This document shows positions 1 through 8,547 of a DNA stretch of 64,000 bases, one piece after another (position 1 is the first letter of the stretch; every line of letters starts with the position of its first letter). Origin of the DNA: an uncultured Eubacteriales bacterium (GTDB taxonomy: Bacteria; Bacillota; Clostridia; Oscillospirales; Oscillospiraceae); the NCBI GenBank assembly GCA_900546515.1, contig URDG01000005.1, positions 30,587 through 94,586 on the forward strand, written 5' to 3'. The notes under the pieces were generated by a model. It worked only from the letters and a program-made list of their open reading frames with translations, was not told the DNA's origin and made no database searches. The translations under genes were made by a program, and so were the position numbers.

Positions 1-830
1 GATGCCGCATCCGATATTATCCCGCCTACCACCGGCAGCGTCGTTGAGATCACAGTTCTTGCCGTTCTGACCGCCACCGCGTCCGCGCTGCCCGTGACAA
101 TACCCGTCAGGCCAATATAGCCGCTGAAAATTATCGTGAAGCCGGTCATGAATGTCGTTGCAAGCCATTTCACAAAACGCTGGCATGTTTTGAGCAGCGG
201 GTTATCAAAAATGCTCACGCACAGTGCAAGCGCAAGAAAAGCGTATGTAAGCGGTATTACGACGCTGCGCGCCATGTTCATCAGAACGTCTATCGCCATG
301 CACACCGCTGCATAACGCGCAGAAGCCGAAACGACTGCGCCGCAGGCCGCGGCTGCCGAGAACACTGCCGGCAGTGCGGCTCTTGAATAATCGGACATGG
401 TTGTCAGCGCGTCTGAGGTCTGCGAAACTATTCCGTCGAAGCCTCCCGTCAGCAGCCCTGCTGCCGCGCACACGCCGGCCACATTTATATATCCCTGTAT
501 GCTCTTATCCTGCGTCAGCGTTCCTGCCAGCGATGAGGCAAGCGCTATCGCAACAATGGCTGCCGTATTCCTGACGTTGCCTTTTATCTCGTCGGATATA
601 CTTACAATTATTTTTCGCCACAGACGTGCAAGCGCGCCGCCGGCGTCATACGTCCCGTTTCCGTCAAGTTTTCCGCTTATCTCGCGCGCATCTCCCGGCA
701 ATGCGTCTTCCAGCTGGTTTATGCCGGTTATCTCCATCGCCTTGCCGGTGAGTCCGTCCGCATAGCAGCAAGTAGCCATGAACGGAGCAAGCAGGATAAC
801 AAGCAGCAGCGTTATGACTGCTTTTTTCAC
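1..830 (-). CDS. spoIIIAE: Stage III sporulation protein AE, partial (C-terminus off the left edge)
   Basis: This is a polytopic membrane component of the SpoIIIA-SpoIIQ channel joining mother cell and forespore. About 276 codons are visible and the stop lies beyond the window. The protein begins with a signal-like hydrophobic stretch (VKKAVITLLLVILLAPF) and then has several membrane segments. The start is a GTG at 830-828 that overlaps the spoIIIAD stop as GTGA, with an AGGAGG about 6 bases upstream. The family call rests on position as the fifth gene of the operon and on the overall membrane pattern. Confidence 0.9.
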   Translation of the reverse strand, partial: MKKAVITLLLVILLAPFMATCCYADGLTGKAMEITGINQLEDALPGDAREISGKLDGNGTYDAGGALARLWRKIIVSISDEIKGNVRNTAAIVAIALASSLAGTLTQDKSIQGYINVAGVCAAAGLLTGGFDGIVSQTSDALTTMSDYSRAALPAVFSAAAACGAVVSASARYAAVCMAIDVLMNMARSVVIPLTYAFLALALCVSIFDNPLLKTCQRFVKWLATTFMTGFTIIFSGYIGLTGIVTGSADAVAVRTARTVISTTLPVVGGIISDAA

Positions 831-1213
831 ACCATGCCTCCTATCATCTTCAGTACACTCATTATAAGTGGCATCGCCACACTCATCGCGCACACGGTAC
901 CAGCCAGTTCGACCGCCGCTGCGCTCGCACTCTGCGACGAGTCCTTGCACAGCTCTGCGGTGAGCTTTGTGACGATAGCTATTGCAACGCATTTCAGTAT
1001 CGGCGCGATAAGCACATCCGAAGTGCCTACGATCGTTTTCACGCTCTTCACGAAAGTTTTCAGCTCTCCGGCAAAGCTCATGGCGGCAATACCTATCATT
1101 ACTACTGTACATGAACTCAACAGGACGGATATTTCCGGGTTATAGCGCCTTATTATCAGGCCGACGACGGCCGCCATAAGCGACACTGCCGTTGCTTTGA
1201 ATATCAGTTCCAT
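827..1213 (-). CDS. spoIIIAD: Stage III sporulation protein AD
   Basis: This 128-residue integral membrane protein of the SpoIIIA complex is made in the mother cell during engulfment. It has about four hydrophobic segments: residues 3-20, 28-47, a central one, and the C-terminal VCAMSVAMPLIMSVLKM. It starts two bases after spoIIIAC and overlaps spoIIIAE by four bases, so it sits in a tightly coupled operon. Length and order match the family. Confidence 0.95.
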   Translation of the reverse strand: MELIFKATAVSLMAAVVGLIIRRYNPEISVLLSSCTVVMIGIAAMSFAGELKTFVKSVKTIVGTSDVLIAPILKCVAIAIVTKLTAELCKDSSQSASAAAVELAGTVCAMSVAMPLIMSVLKMIGGMV

Positions 1214-1215
1214 AG

Positions 1216-1410
1216 CTACAGGCTGAAAAGTGACTTGATAAGCGCAAAAAGCTCGCTTATTTTCTGCACCACCACCATTAAAACCACTACAAGCGCCGTT
1301 ATCGTGGTCATAAGCGCCTGCTCGTCCCGTCCCGAACGCTGGAGAAGGATATTTAAAACAGCAACCAGAATACCAACTGCCGCGATTTTGAAAATCAGGT
1401 CAACATCCAT
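1216..1410 (-). CDS. spoIIIAC: Stage III sporulation protein AC
   Basis: This 64-residue protein with two membrane helices is a subunit of the SpoIIIA channel. The start chosen is the ATG at 1410, which gives MDVDLIFKIAAVG and has AGGAGA about 7 bases upstream. The longer open frame that begins at 1542 would overlap spoIIIAB and carries a non-family N-terminus. The hydrophobic segments are near residues 5-23 and 35-55. Confidence 0.93.
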   Translation of the reverse strand: MDVDLIFKIAAVGILVAVLNILLQRSGRDEQALMTTITALVVVLMVVVQKISELFALIKSLFSL

Positions 1411-1421
1411 GGTGTTTTCTC

Positions 1422-1949
1422 CTAAAATAACACGATTACCAGCATCAGTCCCGCAGCTGCCGGAAGCCCGATAGACAGTCTGCAAAGCTGTGGATATTCC
1501 GCTCTTACGCGCGTAAGCGCGCGGTCTAAATGTGCAGTACATCTGTCGATCGCCGTAAGCTGCATGTCAAGCTCGCACCGTCCAAGCACTCCGCCAAGGC
1601 GCATGATCTCGTCAAGCTCGTCCGCGCTGAGCATTGTTAGCGTATCCCTTGCGGTCTCCGTCCATAATTCAGCCAGTTCGCGCCGGCCGAGCTGTACTAT
1701 ACGCTCTGACAGCACGCGGAAAAATCTGCCCGCGCCTGCGCAGCTGTTCATCGCCAGATACTCCGTCAGCTCCGGGAGCGGCGTGAGCCGCGCGCTCAAT
1801 TCGCCTTTCATAAGAATAAGCGCACCGGTAAAAGCCTCGAGCGTATCTTTCCTGCTGCGTCCGGCCGCTATACGTATAAATCCGATCATGCCGCTGGCTG
1901 CAAGCGCCATAACAGCGCCCAATATTTTCATACCTCCAGCCTGCGGCAT
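1422..1949 (-). CDS. spoIIIAB: Stage III sporulation protein AB
   Basis: This is a SpoIIIA complex subunit: an N-terminal membrane anchor (ILGAVMALAASGMIGFI), a helical soluble domain, and a C-terminal hydrophobic tail (LPAAAGLMLVIVLF). Two starts are possible. ATG 1949 has AGAAGG at good spacing. ATG 1931 (MKILGAV) aligns better with family N-termini and overlaps the spoIIIAA stop as ATGA, but its GGAGG is only one base away. Either way the mature region is the same. Confidence 0.92.
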   Translation of the reverse strand: MPQAGGMKILGAVMALAASGMIGFIRIAAGRSRKDTLEAFTGALILMKGELSARLTPLPELTEYLAMNSCAGAGRFFRVLSERIVQLGRRELAELWTETARDTLTMLSADELDEIMRLGGVLGRCELDMQLTAIDRCTAHLDRALTRVRAEYPQLCRLSIGLPAAAGLMLVIVLF

Positions 1950-2797
1950 ATATACCTTCTCTCCCGGCCCGCCCCTTCTATCTCCACGGCATACTCAAAT
2001 ATATGTTCGTCCAGCAGCTGACGATACAGCTCTCTCTTTTTCATAGCCTCTGCTGAGGCCGCGTGAGCCGTTGCTAATATCCCAACTCCGCAGCCGCTCA
2101 CCTCCCGTATGGCCATAATGTCCTCGGTCTCCGTTATCTCGTCCATCGCAATGATCTCAGGGTTCATACCGCGCAGCATCATTAACGCCCCCGGGTTTTT
2201 CTTCATACCCAGCATCACGTCGCTGTGTGCACCAAGATCAAACCCCGGTTCCGTCCCATCTGTGGCGGAAAGCTCGCAGCGCTCATCTATAACAGAGATA
2301 CGCCTGCCGGATTCAGACAGCCTGCGTATTATTTCTCTCAGGACGGTAGTTTTGCCGCCGCCCGGCGGAGATATTATCAGCGTATTAGAAAAGCCCCCGG
2401 CGTTGATCTCAGGCAATATACCGTCAATGTCTCCGGTAAATTCTGCCGGTATGCGTATATTGACGGAGCTGAAGCATCTGAAGCCGCTTACAGCGCCGTT
2501 TTTCACCACTGCCGTGCCGCATACGCCTATCCGGATTCCCTTAAAGCTTATATATCCGCCGCACAGTGCCGGCATCGCCGTATGCAGCGACGCTCCTGTA
2601 GCCTTTTCCAGCACGCGCATTATGTCATGCTGTTCAAGCGAGGTATCGGACAGGCTCCTTTCCTCGCCGTCAATGAACGCCATTGGTATTCTTCCCGTTC
2701 TCAGTCTTATCTCCTCAATGGGGAGCCTCAAGTATCTGCCGCGCTCAGGACACAGCCTGTCCGGCAGCAGTCCAAGCGCCGTGCTTACATAGTTCAT
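1928..2797 (-). CDS. spoIIIAA: Stage III sporulation protein AA, secretion-type ATPase
   Basis: This cytoplasmic AAA/secretion-type ATPase is thought to energise the mother cell-forespore channel. It has 289 residues. Walker A is PPGGGKTT at about 144-151, and a Walker B-like stretch PEIIAMDE lies at about 213-220. It is the first gene of the spoIIIA operon and is followed by AB with a short overlap. A sigma-E-like promoter lies just upstream at 2825-2852. Confidence 0.96.
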   Translation of the reverse strand: MNYVSTALGLLPDRLCPERGRYLRLPIEEIRLRTGRIPMAFIDGEERSLSDTSLEQHDIMRVLEKATGASLHTAMPALCGGYISFKGIRIGVCGTAVVKNGAVSGFRCFSSVNIRIPAEFTGDIDGILPEINAGGFSNTLIISPPGGGKTTVLREIIRRLSESGRRISVIDERCELSATDGTEPGFDLGAHSDVMLGMKKNPGALMMLRGMNPEIIAMDEITETEDIMAIREVSGCGVGILATAHAASAEAMKKRELYRQLLDEHIFEYAVEIEGAGRERRYICRRLEV

Positions 2798-2824
2798 TTT
2801 CTCACTTCCATATTCCTTACTCCA

Positions 2825-2852
2825 AATCTATGCCGGCGGATCAGAAATATTC
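2825..2852 (-). promoter_or_regulatory. Candidate sigma-E promoter of the spoIIIA operon
   Basis: On the minus strand, GAATATTT (2852-2845) and GCATAGATT (2833-2825) match the relaxed mother-cell sigma-E -35 and -10 patterns. They are separated by 11 bases, about 30 bases upstream of the spoIIIAA ATG. The spacer is on the short side. Sigma-E control of spoIIIA is established in Bacillus; here it is inferred. Confidence 0.4.
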
Positions 2853-2935
2853 TTGAATCTAATGCCGATATGTGCTACTATATCGACAGGATGTTTGCTC
2901 CGGCTTTGAATCGGAGCAGAGAATGGAGATAGACT

Positions 2936-3406
2936 ATGGAAATGAAGGTTTTATGGTCCGGCGCACTTTTTCTTGCCGGATGGCTCTGGTTTTTCCTGTT
3001 CGTAAGGCAGTTTCTTTTCAACTTTACGGTCGCGTTCCCTTTGATAAAACGCATGAGGGATTCCGCTGAGGATTTGATCCACAAGGCAGCCGTAAAATAC
3101 ACCGTTATCTCGGTCGTGGTCTGCGGAATATTCATTGCGGCCGTCTGCTTCATCATATTCCGTTTCTGCAAGCCCTATCTTATAATCAGCTTCTTTGTCG
3201 GCGCGCTTGTGTGCTTTGTGATCCTGATAAAAAAATTCACGCCAAAGTGCCGCCAGATGTTCGACTCTTTCTGCGCAACATATTATCAGTTTGTTCCTGA
3301 CGATGAGCTGCGTACCGCCATGTACAATAAAAAGCCCAGTCAGATGAAAGTCAGGCTCCACGCAATGGGTGTCAGGACTGACTTTATCCCCGATTTCAAT
3401 GATTAA
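2936..3406 (+). CDS. Hypothetical small membrane protein
   Basis: The protein has 156 residues and I do not recognise a named family. Hydrophobic segments lie near residues 5-30 and 55-97, followed by a soluble tail rich in charged residues. A GGAG seven bases upstream supports the ATG at 2936. It is divergent from spoIIIAA and ends in a strong hairpin terminator, so it looks like a single-gene unit. Confidence 0.75.
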   Translation: MEMKVLWSGALFLAGWLWFFLFVRQFLFNFTVAFPLIKRMRDSAEDLIHKAAVKYTVISVVVCGIFIAAVCFIIFRFCKPYLIISFFVGALVCFVILIKKFTPKCRQMFDSFCATYYQFVPDDELRTAMYNKKPSQMKVRLHAMGVRTDFIPDFND

Positions 3407-3412
3407 AAAACA

Positions 3413-3450
3413 AAAACGCTGAACAGCTTTTTCGCTGTCCAGCGTTTTTT
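3413..3450. terminator. Bidirectional intrinsic terminator
   Basis: A 13-base stem with one mismatch (3415-3427 with 3434-3446) has a 6-base loop. It is flanked by A-rich sequence on the left and TTTTTT on the right, between convergent genes. It should serve both the membrane protein and the minus-strand HAD gene. Confidence 0.85.
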
Positions 3451-3496
3451 ATTTTCTTGCTTATAAGCAGTAATACTCCACCTTGTCTGAATCCCG

Positions 3497-4060
3497 TCAT
3501 TTTCCCGGCCACGGGCTGAGCGTTCCGTTCTTAACAAGGTAAGCTTTGTCCGCGATTTCAGCCATCGGAGAGTCTGAGAGAGAATCCGAGTAAAAGCACT
3601 CAGTATGCGCATCTGGGTACTGTGCATAAAAGCGCTTTACCTTTTCGCTGTCATGGCAGTTCTCGCCAGTGATACGTCCGGTCTTTTTATCCATGACCGT
3701 GCCGATAAGTCCAACGCCGAGGCGCGCCGCCGCCGGAGCTACCAGAAATTCCGGAGACGCGGATATTATAATATCGTCGTCCCTCTTCTGCCTGAGATAC
3801 CAGTCGCCAACCATGTAAAACTTTTCCTGCCAAAAATCAGAAACGACGGAATCTATATCGTCAATATATCTCAGGAATGAAAAAAGCTGCTCCTTGAGTT
3901 CTTTCGTGCTTATTCTGCCGGCGATATACGCCGCCGCTTTCCGCAGTGTGGCCGGGATCGTGCGCCAGACGGCAGCAGGATATTTTTTCAGGCAGTATTT
4001 ATAAAATGTGACGGAGCTGTCCTTCACACATATCGTCTTGTCAAAATCGTAGGTATTCAT
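3497..4060 (-). CDS. HAD-superfamily (SerB-like) phosphatase
   Basis: This is a haloacid dehalogenase-type phosphohydrolase of 187 residues. The nucleophile motif DFDKT lies at residues 6-10 and motif 2 is in ISASPEF near residue 100. A conserved Lys follows, and the acidic motif YSDSLSDSPM is near the C-terminus. Its substrate cannot be told from sequence. It lies six bases after the nitroreductase gene, and its start lacks a clear ribosome binding site, so translation is probably coupled. It is the last gene of the run starting at the glycosyltransferase. Confidence 0.85.
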   Translation of the reverse strand: MNTYDFDKTICVKDSSVTFYKYCLKKYPAAVWRTIPATLRKAAAYIAGRISTKELKEQLFSFLRYIDDIDSVVSDFWQEKFYMVGDWYLRQKRDDDIIISASPEFLVAPAAARLGVGLIGTVMDKKTGRITGENCHDSEKVKRFYAQYPDAHTECFYSDSLSDSPMAEIADKAYLVKNGTLSPWPGK

Positions 4061-4066
4061 ACCGGA

Positions 4067-4585
4067 TCAGCGCACGTAATAGACATAGTTTTCCTTGCGC
4101 GGCTTCATCTCCGGCTTTTCATCCGCATAGCCGAGTATGCAGTTGCCGACGCCTATATAATTTCCGTCGATTCCCCATTTTTTCAGCAGAGCCTTGCCCT
4201 CATCACTGTCGAATACTTCACGGGCACGATTTACCCAGCATGAGCCGAGACCGATGGCATGGGCGGCATTCATCATGTTGCCCATCACAAGGCTGCCGTC
4301 CGCAACCGCATTCGGGTTGTCTGCATCGGCCAGAACGACCAGAACAGTCGGCGCGCCGTAAAACGGGTCGGCAGAGACACCCATAACAGCTGCGTTGAGC
4401 TTTGACATATACTCAATGTCAGCCTTATTCTGCACGGCAACAATGATCGGGGACTGCAAATTTTTTGCTGTCGGCGCGGCCATGCCCGCCCGCAGGACGG
4501 TGTCCAGCTCCTCGCGCGTTATCTGCTCAGATTTATAACGGCGGATACTGCGGCGGCTTATAATGTCTTCCACTGTTTTGTTCAT
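4067..4585 (-). CDS. Nitroreductase-family FMN oxidoreductase
   Basis: This 172-residue flavoprotein has the family N-terminus RRSIRRYKSEQI and the core APTAKNLQSP. The GLGSCWVNRA segment and the C-terminal GNCILGYADEKP are also family features. Such enzymes reduce nitro compounds, quinones or flavins with NAD(P)H, and the substrate is unknown here. Its ATG overlaps the stop of the upstream ATPase homologue as ATGA, so the two are translationally coupled. Confidence 0.92.
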   Translation of the reverse strand: MNKTVEDIISRRSIRRYKSEQITREELDTVLRAGMAAPTAKNLQSPIIVAVQNKADIEYMSKLNAAVMGVSADPFYGAPTVLVVLADADNPNAVADGSLVMGNMMNAAHAIGLGSCWVNRAREVFDSDEGKALLKKWGIDGNYIGVGNCILGYADEKPEMKPRKENYVYYVR

Positions 4586-6558
4586 TTTTTATCCCTCACT
4601 ATCTGATATTTTCTGAAAATGGTCCTGTATGAGTTTGCAAACATAAGCACGGAAACTATAAAGTCCGCCGCTGCGGCGCCGGATATTGACAGAGCGCCGG
4701 AAACGCCGAGTATTAAAAGAAGCAGTCTCGCCCCGGCAAATACGGCGCTGTTCTGCCATGCCGCATCAGCCGCCTGCCGGCATATGCGCACGGACTCCGG
4801 GAGCTTGCGCAGCTCGTCGGCCATGATAAGCACATCGGCAGAGTCAAATGCCGCGTCAGAGCCGAGAGCCGCCAGTGTCACGCCGACATCGGCTCTCTCC
4901 AGCACATCCGCATCACTTGCTCTGTCGCAGATATAGGCAAGGCTCGTCCTGTCCGGCTTCGTCGCACGCAGATATTCCACAGCGGAAACTTTGCCCTCCG
5001 GCATAAGCTCCGGCTTCACCATTTCAAAGTTGAGCGACGCCGCGACCGGCCTCGCTATCGAGCGCACATCCGACGTGAGCATAACGGTATTCTGAACACC
5101 CAGCACTCTGAGCTCTTCAAGGCAATCAAAAGCGCCTTCCCTGACCCTGTCGCTGACTATGATGTACCCGCAGTACACGTCATCGACCGCGACATGGATC
5201 GCCGCGCCGCCGCGCTTAGGAATATCACAGTGTATGCCGTGCTCCTCCAGAAGTGCCGCATTGCCAACATATACATGCTTTCCACGCACAACAGAGCTTA
5301 CTCCCCTGCCGGGAATGTTCTCCGTTTTTACTTCTCCCTCGACCTCTCGCTCAAAGCCGCCGCAAGCAGCGCATATTGCCTTTGCGATAGGGTGTTCAGA
5401 CTGCTGTTCGGCCGCAGCCGCAATGCATAGCAGCTCATAATCGGTCATTTTATCCCGCGGTACAACATCCAGCACGGTATATTTACCCTCGGTGATAGTC
5501 CCGGTCTTGTTGAAAACCATCGTTTTTGCTCTGGACAGGGCTTCTACAAAGCGGGTACCTTTTATAACGATGCCGCATTTTGCCGCTATCGCCGCTGCAC
5601 CAAGGTATGAGAGCGCCGCCGTCACGCTGAGCGCTGCCGTATTGGAAAGCACAAGAATTACAACGCCCCGGCTTATCCACGTTCTCCATTCGCCGTTGAA
5701 TATCGGCGGCAGGAGCGCAATGAGAAGTGCCATCGCGGCAGCCGCCGGCGTATATATTCGCTCAAAGCGCTCTATATATTTTTCGTGGTTGGACTTGTAT
5801 TTCTGCACATTTTCAAGCGCAGCGCATATTTTTGCAGCAGTCGACTCCGCAAAAATAGTTTCCGCTCTTATGCGCAGCGGCGCAGAGACATTGATGCAGC
5901 CGGATATTGCCCTGCTGCCGGGCGCAACGGTGATATTCTCTGTCTCTCCAGTCAGCATTGAAATGTCGAGCGAACTCATCCCCTCAATCACAATGCCGTC
6001 GAGTGCGAGCATTTCTCCGGGCGCAGCTACAAAAATGTCATCGACCCCGGCCTCCTGCGGATGCATTTTCTCCAGCCCGGCTTCAGTCTCAACATTTATG
6101 CTGTCAGGCAGGCGCTTTTTCATCTCGGCATAGATTTTGCGGCTCGTATTCACTGCCGCTGCTTCAAGCAGCTTTCCGACACGGTACAGCACCATCACGA
6201 CCGCGCCTGCACTGAACTGCCCTAATGCAAAAGCAGCTACAGCCGCCGCAATCACGAGAATACTCTCATTGAGATAATCGCCTGCCGCAGCCTCTTCGGC
6301 CGCCCGTACAGCCACGGTATAGACCGCAGCGAGAAACGGTACCGCAAAAACCGCGAGGCTGATCCAACCGTCAAAATGCGTAAAACACGCTCCTATATAA
6401 AGCGCCGCAGAAAGTAAAGTTTCTATTATGTTGCGCTTTGTAAACCCAAAATCCGGGTGTTCTCTTGCCGCAAGCCGGTTCGCCTTTGCAGCGCGCCTCG
6501 GCTTCCTGATTTCCGGCATTTTCAGATGTCTCTCTTTCTGCTGAAGATGCTTACTCAT
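4582..6558 (-). CDS. P1B-type ATPase homologue with degenerate catalytic motifs (pseudoenzyme)
   Basis: This 658-residue protein has the fold of a heavy-metal P1B-ATPase: TM helices, an actuator with LTGE (202-205), a P-domain start and SEHP (387-390) in the nucleotide domain. The signature residues are changed. The phospho-acceptor DKTGT reads NKTGT (Asn350, codon AAC at 5511-5509), the membrane CPC reads SNT (305-307), TGD reads TSD (495-497) and GDGIND reads CDRASD (544-549). There is no N-terminal metal-binding domain. The frame is open throughout. ATG 6558 is chosen because AAGGAG lies 8 bases upstream. It overlaps both neighbours. Ion pumping is unlikely; a regulatory or binding role is inference. 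Confidence 0.88.
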   Translation of the reverse strand: MSKHLQQKERHLKMPEIRKPRRAAKANRLAAREHPDFGFTKRNIIETLLSAALYIGACFTHFDGWISLAVFAVPFLAAVYTVAVRAAEEAAAGDYLNESILVIAAAVAAFALGQFSAGAVVMVLYRVGKLLEAAAVNTSRKIYAEMKKRLPDSINVETEAGLEKMHPQEAGVDDIFVAAPGEMLALDGIVIEGMSSLDISMLTGETENITVAPGSRAISGCINVSAPLRIRAETIFAESTAAKICAALENVQKYKSNHEKYIERFERIYTPAAAAMALLIALLPPIFNGEWRTWISRGVVILVLSNTAALSVTAALSYLGAAAIAAKCGIVIKGTRFVEALSRAKTMVFNKTGTITEGKYTVLDVVPRDKMTDYELLCIAAAAEQQSEHPIAKAICAACGGFEREVEGEVKTENIPGRGVSSVVRGKHVYVGNAALLEEHGIHCDIPKRGGAAIHVAVDDVYCGYIIVSDRVREGAFDCLEELRVLGVQNTVMLTSDVRSIARPVAASLNFEMVKPELMPEGKVSAVEYLRATKPDRTSLAYICDRASDADVLERADVGVTLAALGSDAAFDSADVLIMADELRKLPESVRICRQAADAAWQNSAVFAGARLLLLILGVSGALSISGAAAADFIVSVLMFANSYRTIFRKYQIVRDKK

Positions 6559-7036
6559 CGGCGCTTCTCCTTTTCCTTGATGCAATTAAAAGACTTACTG
6601 CAAGCATAAGCATGACGCCGGCAGCAGCTCCCACAGAGTCGACCAGCACATCGCTGAACTGTGCCGATCTGCCCGGGATAAAATACTGATGGAACTCATC
6701 CGAACACGCGTACAGCAGGCAGAAAACATATGCAGCCAACGCCGCAGCCGCATAACGCTGCGTGCTGTGCAGAAAAAGCTCCGCCAGCAGGCCGAAGCAG
6801 CTGACTCCAAGCGCAAAATACTCAAACATATGCGCATATTTGCGCACATCGTGCTCTGGACCTTCTCCCGTCAGCGGTGGCAGCAGCTTCATAAGCTCCT
6901 TTATGGAGCCGAGAAATCCGTCGCTCTGTGACTGCGACCTATCCCCGCTCTGTGATGAAAAGTAAAATATCAAACTCATCACAAGAAGCGTAAGGCATAA
7001 ATAAATTATGATCTTTGCCGTGCGTTTTTTGTTCAT
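6551..7036 (-). CDS. VanZ-family membrane protein
   Basis: This 161-residue protein has about four membrane helices. Family signatures are RKYAHMFEYFALG and DEFHQYFIPGRSAQFSDV. VanZ-like proteins are linked to envelope and glycopeptide tolerance, but the function here is unknown. The ATG at 7036 is preferred (GGGGGC upstream) over an upstream in-frame ATG at 7087. Its end overlaps the start of the ATPase homologue by eight bases. Confidence 0.9.
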   Translation of the reverse strand: MNKKRTAKIIIYLCLTLLVMSLIFYFSSQSGDRSQSQSDGFLGSIKELMKLLPPLTGEGPEHDVRKYAHMFEYFALGVSCFGLLAELFLHSTQRYAAAALAAYVFCLLYACSDEFHQYFIPGRSAQFSDVLVDSVGAAAGVMLMLAVSLLIASRKRRSADE

Positions 7037-7100
7037 CCGATTGCCCCCGGAGACGAAATTTCTCTGAACATTATAACACGGCGTCATTCAAATTCAATAA

Positions 7101-8207
7101 TCATTTATCATTCTCAATACAGGCGGTAATACGCTCTGCACCGTTTTTCGGCAGACAGCTGTCCTGCGCTGCACGCATTCGCCGCGCAGCTGCTGCGTCA
7201 TAAATGAGCCTGTCAGCAAAACGAGCCGCTTCATCGGCGTTTCCTGCAAAGTACGACATGCCGTGCGCGGCAAAAAATTTCGCGTTCAGCGTTTCGACGC
7301 CCGGTATCGCCATCGTGTGCACCAGCGGCACTCCGAGCACCGCAGCCTCTGAACTGGATATTCCACCGGCCTTGGACAGTAGCACATCGGCCGCGTGCAT
7401 GTACACCGCTACTTTATCCGTAAATGGGACGGCCATGACATTCTGCCCGGTGTATTTTGCCTCCAACGCCGTCCGAAGCTCTTCATTCCTCCCCGGCAGG
7501 ACGCACAGCAGTGAATCGTCGTCCGGTACACGGCGGATTGTGTCGCATAGCGCGACCGCATCGCCGCAGCCTATCCCGCCGGTCATAATAAGGTATATTT
7601 TTTTGTCCTGCGGCAGGCCGAGTATTTCACGCGCTTCCGGTCGGCTCAGCTTCTCTCTGAATTTTGCAGCCACCGGCATACCGGTCACAATAAGCCTGTC
7701 CGCTGGCATACCTGCCGCCATGCACGCCGCCTTAACCTCCGGGTGCGGCAGAAAGTATCCGTCAAGCTCCGTCTCAGCAAGGAACGGTATGCAGGTATAA
7801 TCGGAAAGGACACCATAGCAGCGGACCGCGCTTCGCTCGTGACGGCGCAGGAATGTGAGCGTCTCCATCGGGAAGAGATGCGAACACACCACAGCATCAT
7901 ACCCCCGGCTCCGTATAAATTCATCGAGCTGCCGCGCATGCCTGATGTTTGCAAGATACACAGGCGAGGTCACGCCCGTTGCACTGTACATTGCGCCCGC
8001 ATGATACATCATACCGAACACTTCCGGCGTCTTGGAGGATATACGGTTGAGCACTCTGTCAAAGCTCAGCGGTCCGGTCTCCCCGAACATATGGAGCATA
8101 TCAAGAAACTCCGTCTCATGCCCGCGCGCCTCCAGCGCTTCCTTTACGGCCAGCGCACAGTGATTGTGTCCTTCTCCGGTGCTGCAGCTTAAAAGCAGAA
8201 TCTTCAT
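7101..8207 (-). CDS. GT28-type (MGDG synthase/UgtP-like) glycosyltransferase
   Basis: This 368-residue glycosyltransferase resembles diacylglycerol glucosyl/galactosyl transferases. The N-terminal LLLSCSTGEGHNHCA matches the family acceptor-domain start. The C-terminal half has the donor-site pattern LLSKAGGISSSEAAVLGVP. It probably transfers a sugar from a nucleotide sugar onto a membrane lipid; the exact substrate is not shown. It is the first gene of a minus-strand run leading into the VanZ-like gene after a 64-base gap. Confidence 0.88.
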   Translation of the reverse strand: MKILLLSCSTGEGHNHCALAVKEALEARGHETEFLDMLHMFGETGPLSFDRVLNRISSKTPEVFGMMYHAGAMYSATGVTSPVYLANIRHARQLDEFIRSRGYDAVVCSHLFPMETLTFLRRHERSAVRCYGVLSDYTCIPFLAETELDGYFLPHPEVKAACMAAGMPADRLIVTGMPVAAKFREKLSRPEAREILGLPQDKKIYLIMTGGIGCGDAVALCDTIRRVPDDDSLLCVLPGRNEELRTALEAKYTGQNVMAVPFTDKVAVYMHAADVLLSKAGGISSSEAAVLGVPLVHTMAIPGVETLNAKFFAAHGMSYFAGNADEAARFADRLIYDAAAARRMRAAQDSCLPKNGAERITACIENDK

Positions 8208-8291
8208 ACGAAGTCCTCCCCTGTCCGTTACTTTCCTATATTTTATTAGAATATGTCATACGTGTCAAGGCGGTGGCAGGCAACCAGTCTG

Positions 8292-8324
8292 CAAAAAAAG
8301 CCGCAGGAGAATACTCTCCTGCGG
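8292..8324 (-). terminator. Intrinsic terminator of the SASP gene
   Basis: The arms CCGCAGGAGA and TCTCCTGCGG form a near-perfect stem (8301-8324). On the minus strand it is followed by a run of seven T (8292-8299), directly downstream of the SASP stop. Confidence 0.85.
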
Positions 8325-8344
8325 TTTCTGGATCTTTGCCGGAT

Positions 8345-8545
8345 TTACTTCATGCCGTTCTCGTAGGCCTCGATCATTTTCTTGACCATCTGGCCGCCGA
8401 CAGAACCAGCCTGGCGGCTTGTGAGGTCGCCGTTGTAGCCATTCTTCAGGTTAACGCCGACTTCAGAAGCGGCCTCCATCTTGAACTTATCCATTGCCTC
8501 ACGTGCAGCGGGGTTTACAAGATGATTACTGGAATTGGTAGACAT
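8345..8545 (-). CDS. Alpha/beta-type small acid-soluble spore protein
   Basis: This 66-residue spore DNA-binding protein coats and protects forespore DNA. Family marks are the N-terminal NPAAREAMDKFKMEAA and the conserved block GYNGDLTSRQAGSVGGQMVKKM. That block contains the region cut by the germination protease in relatives. AAGGAG lies about 10 bases upstream of the ATG. It is monocistronic, with its own terminator. Forespore sigma-G expression is expected from the family. Confidence 0.96.
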   Translation of the reverse strand: MSTNSSNHLVNPAAREAMDKFKMEAASEVGVNLKNGYNGDLTSRQAGSVGGQMVKKMIEAYENGMK

Positions 8546-8547
8546 AG

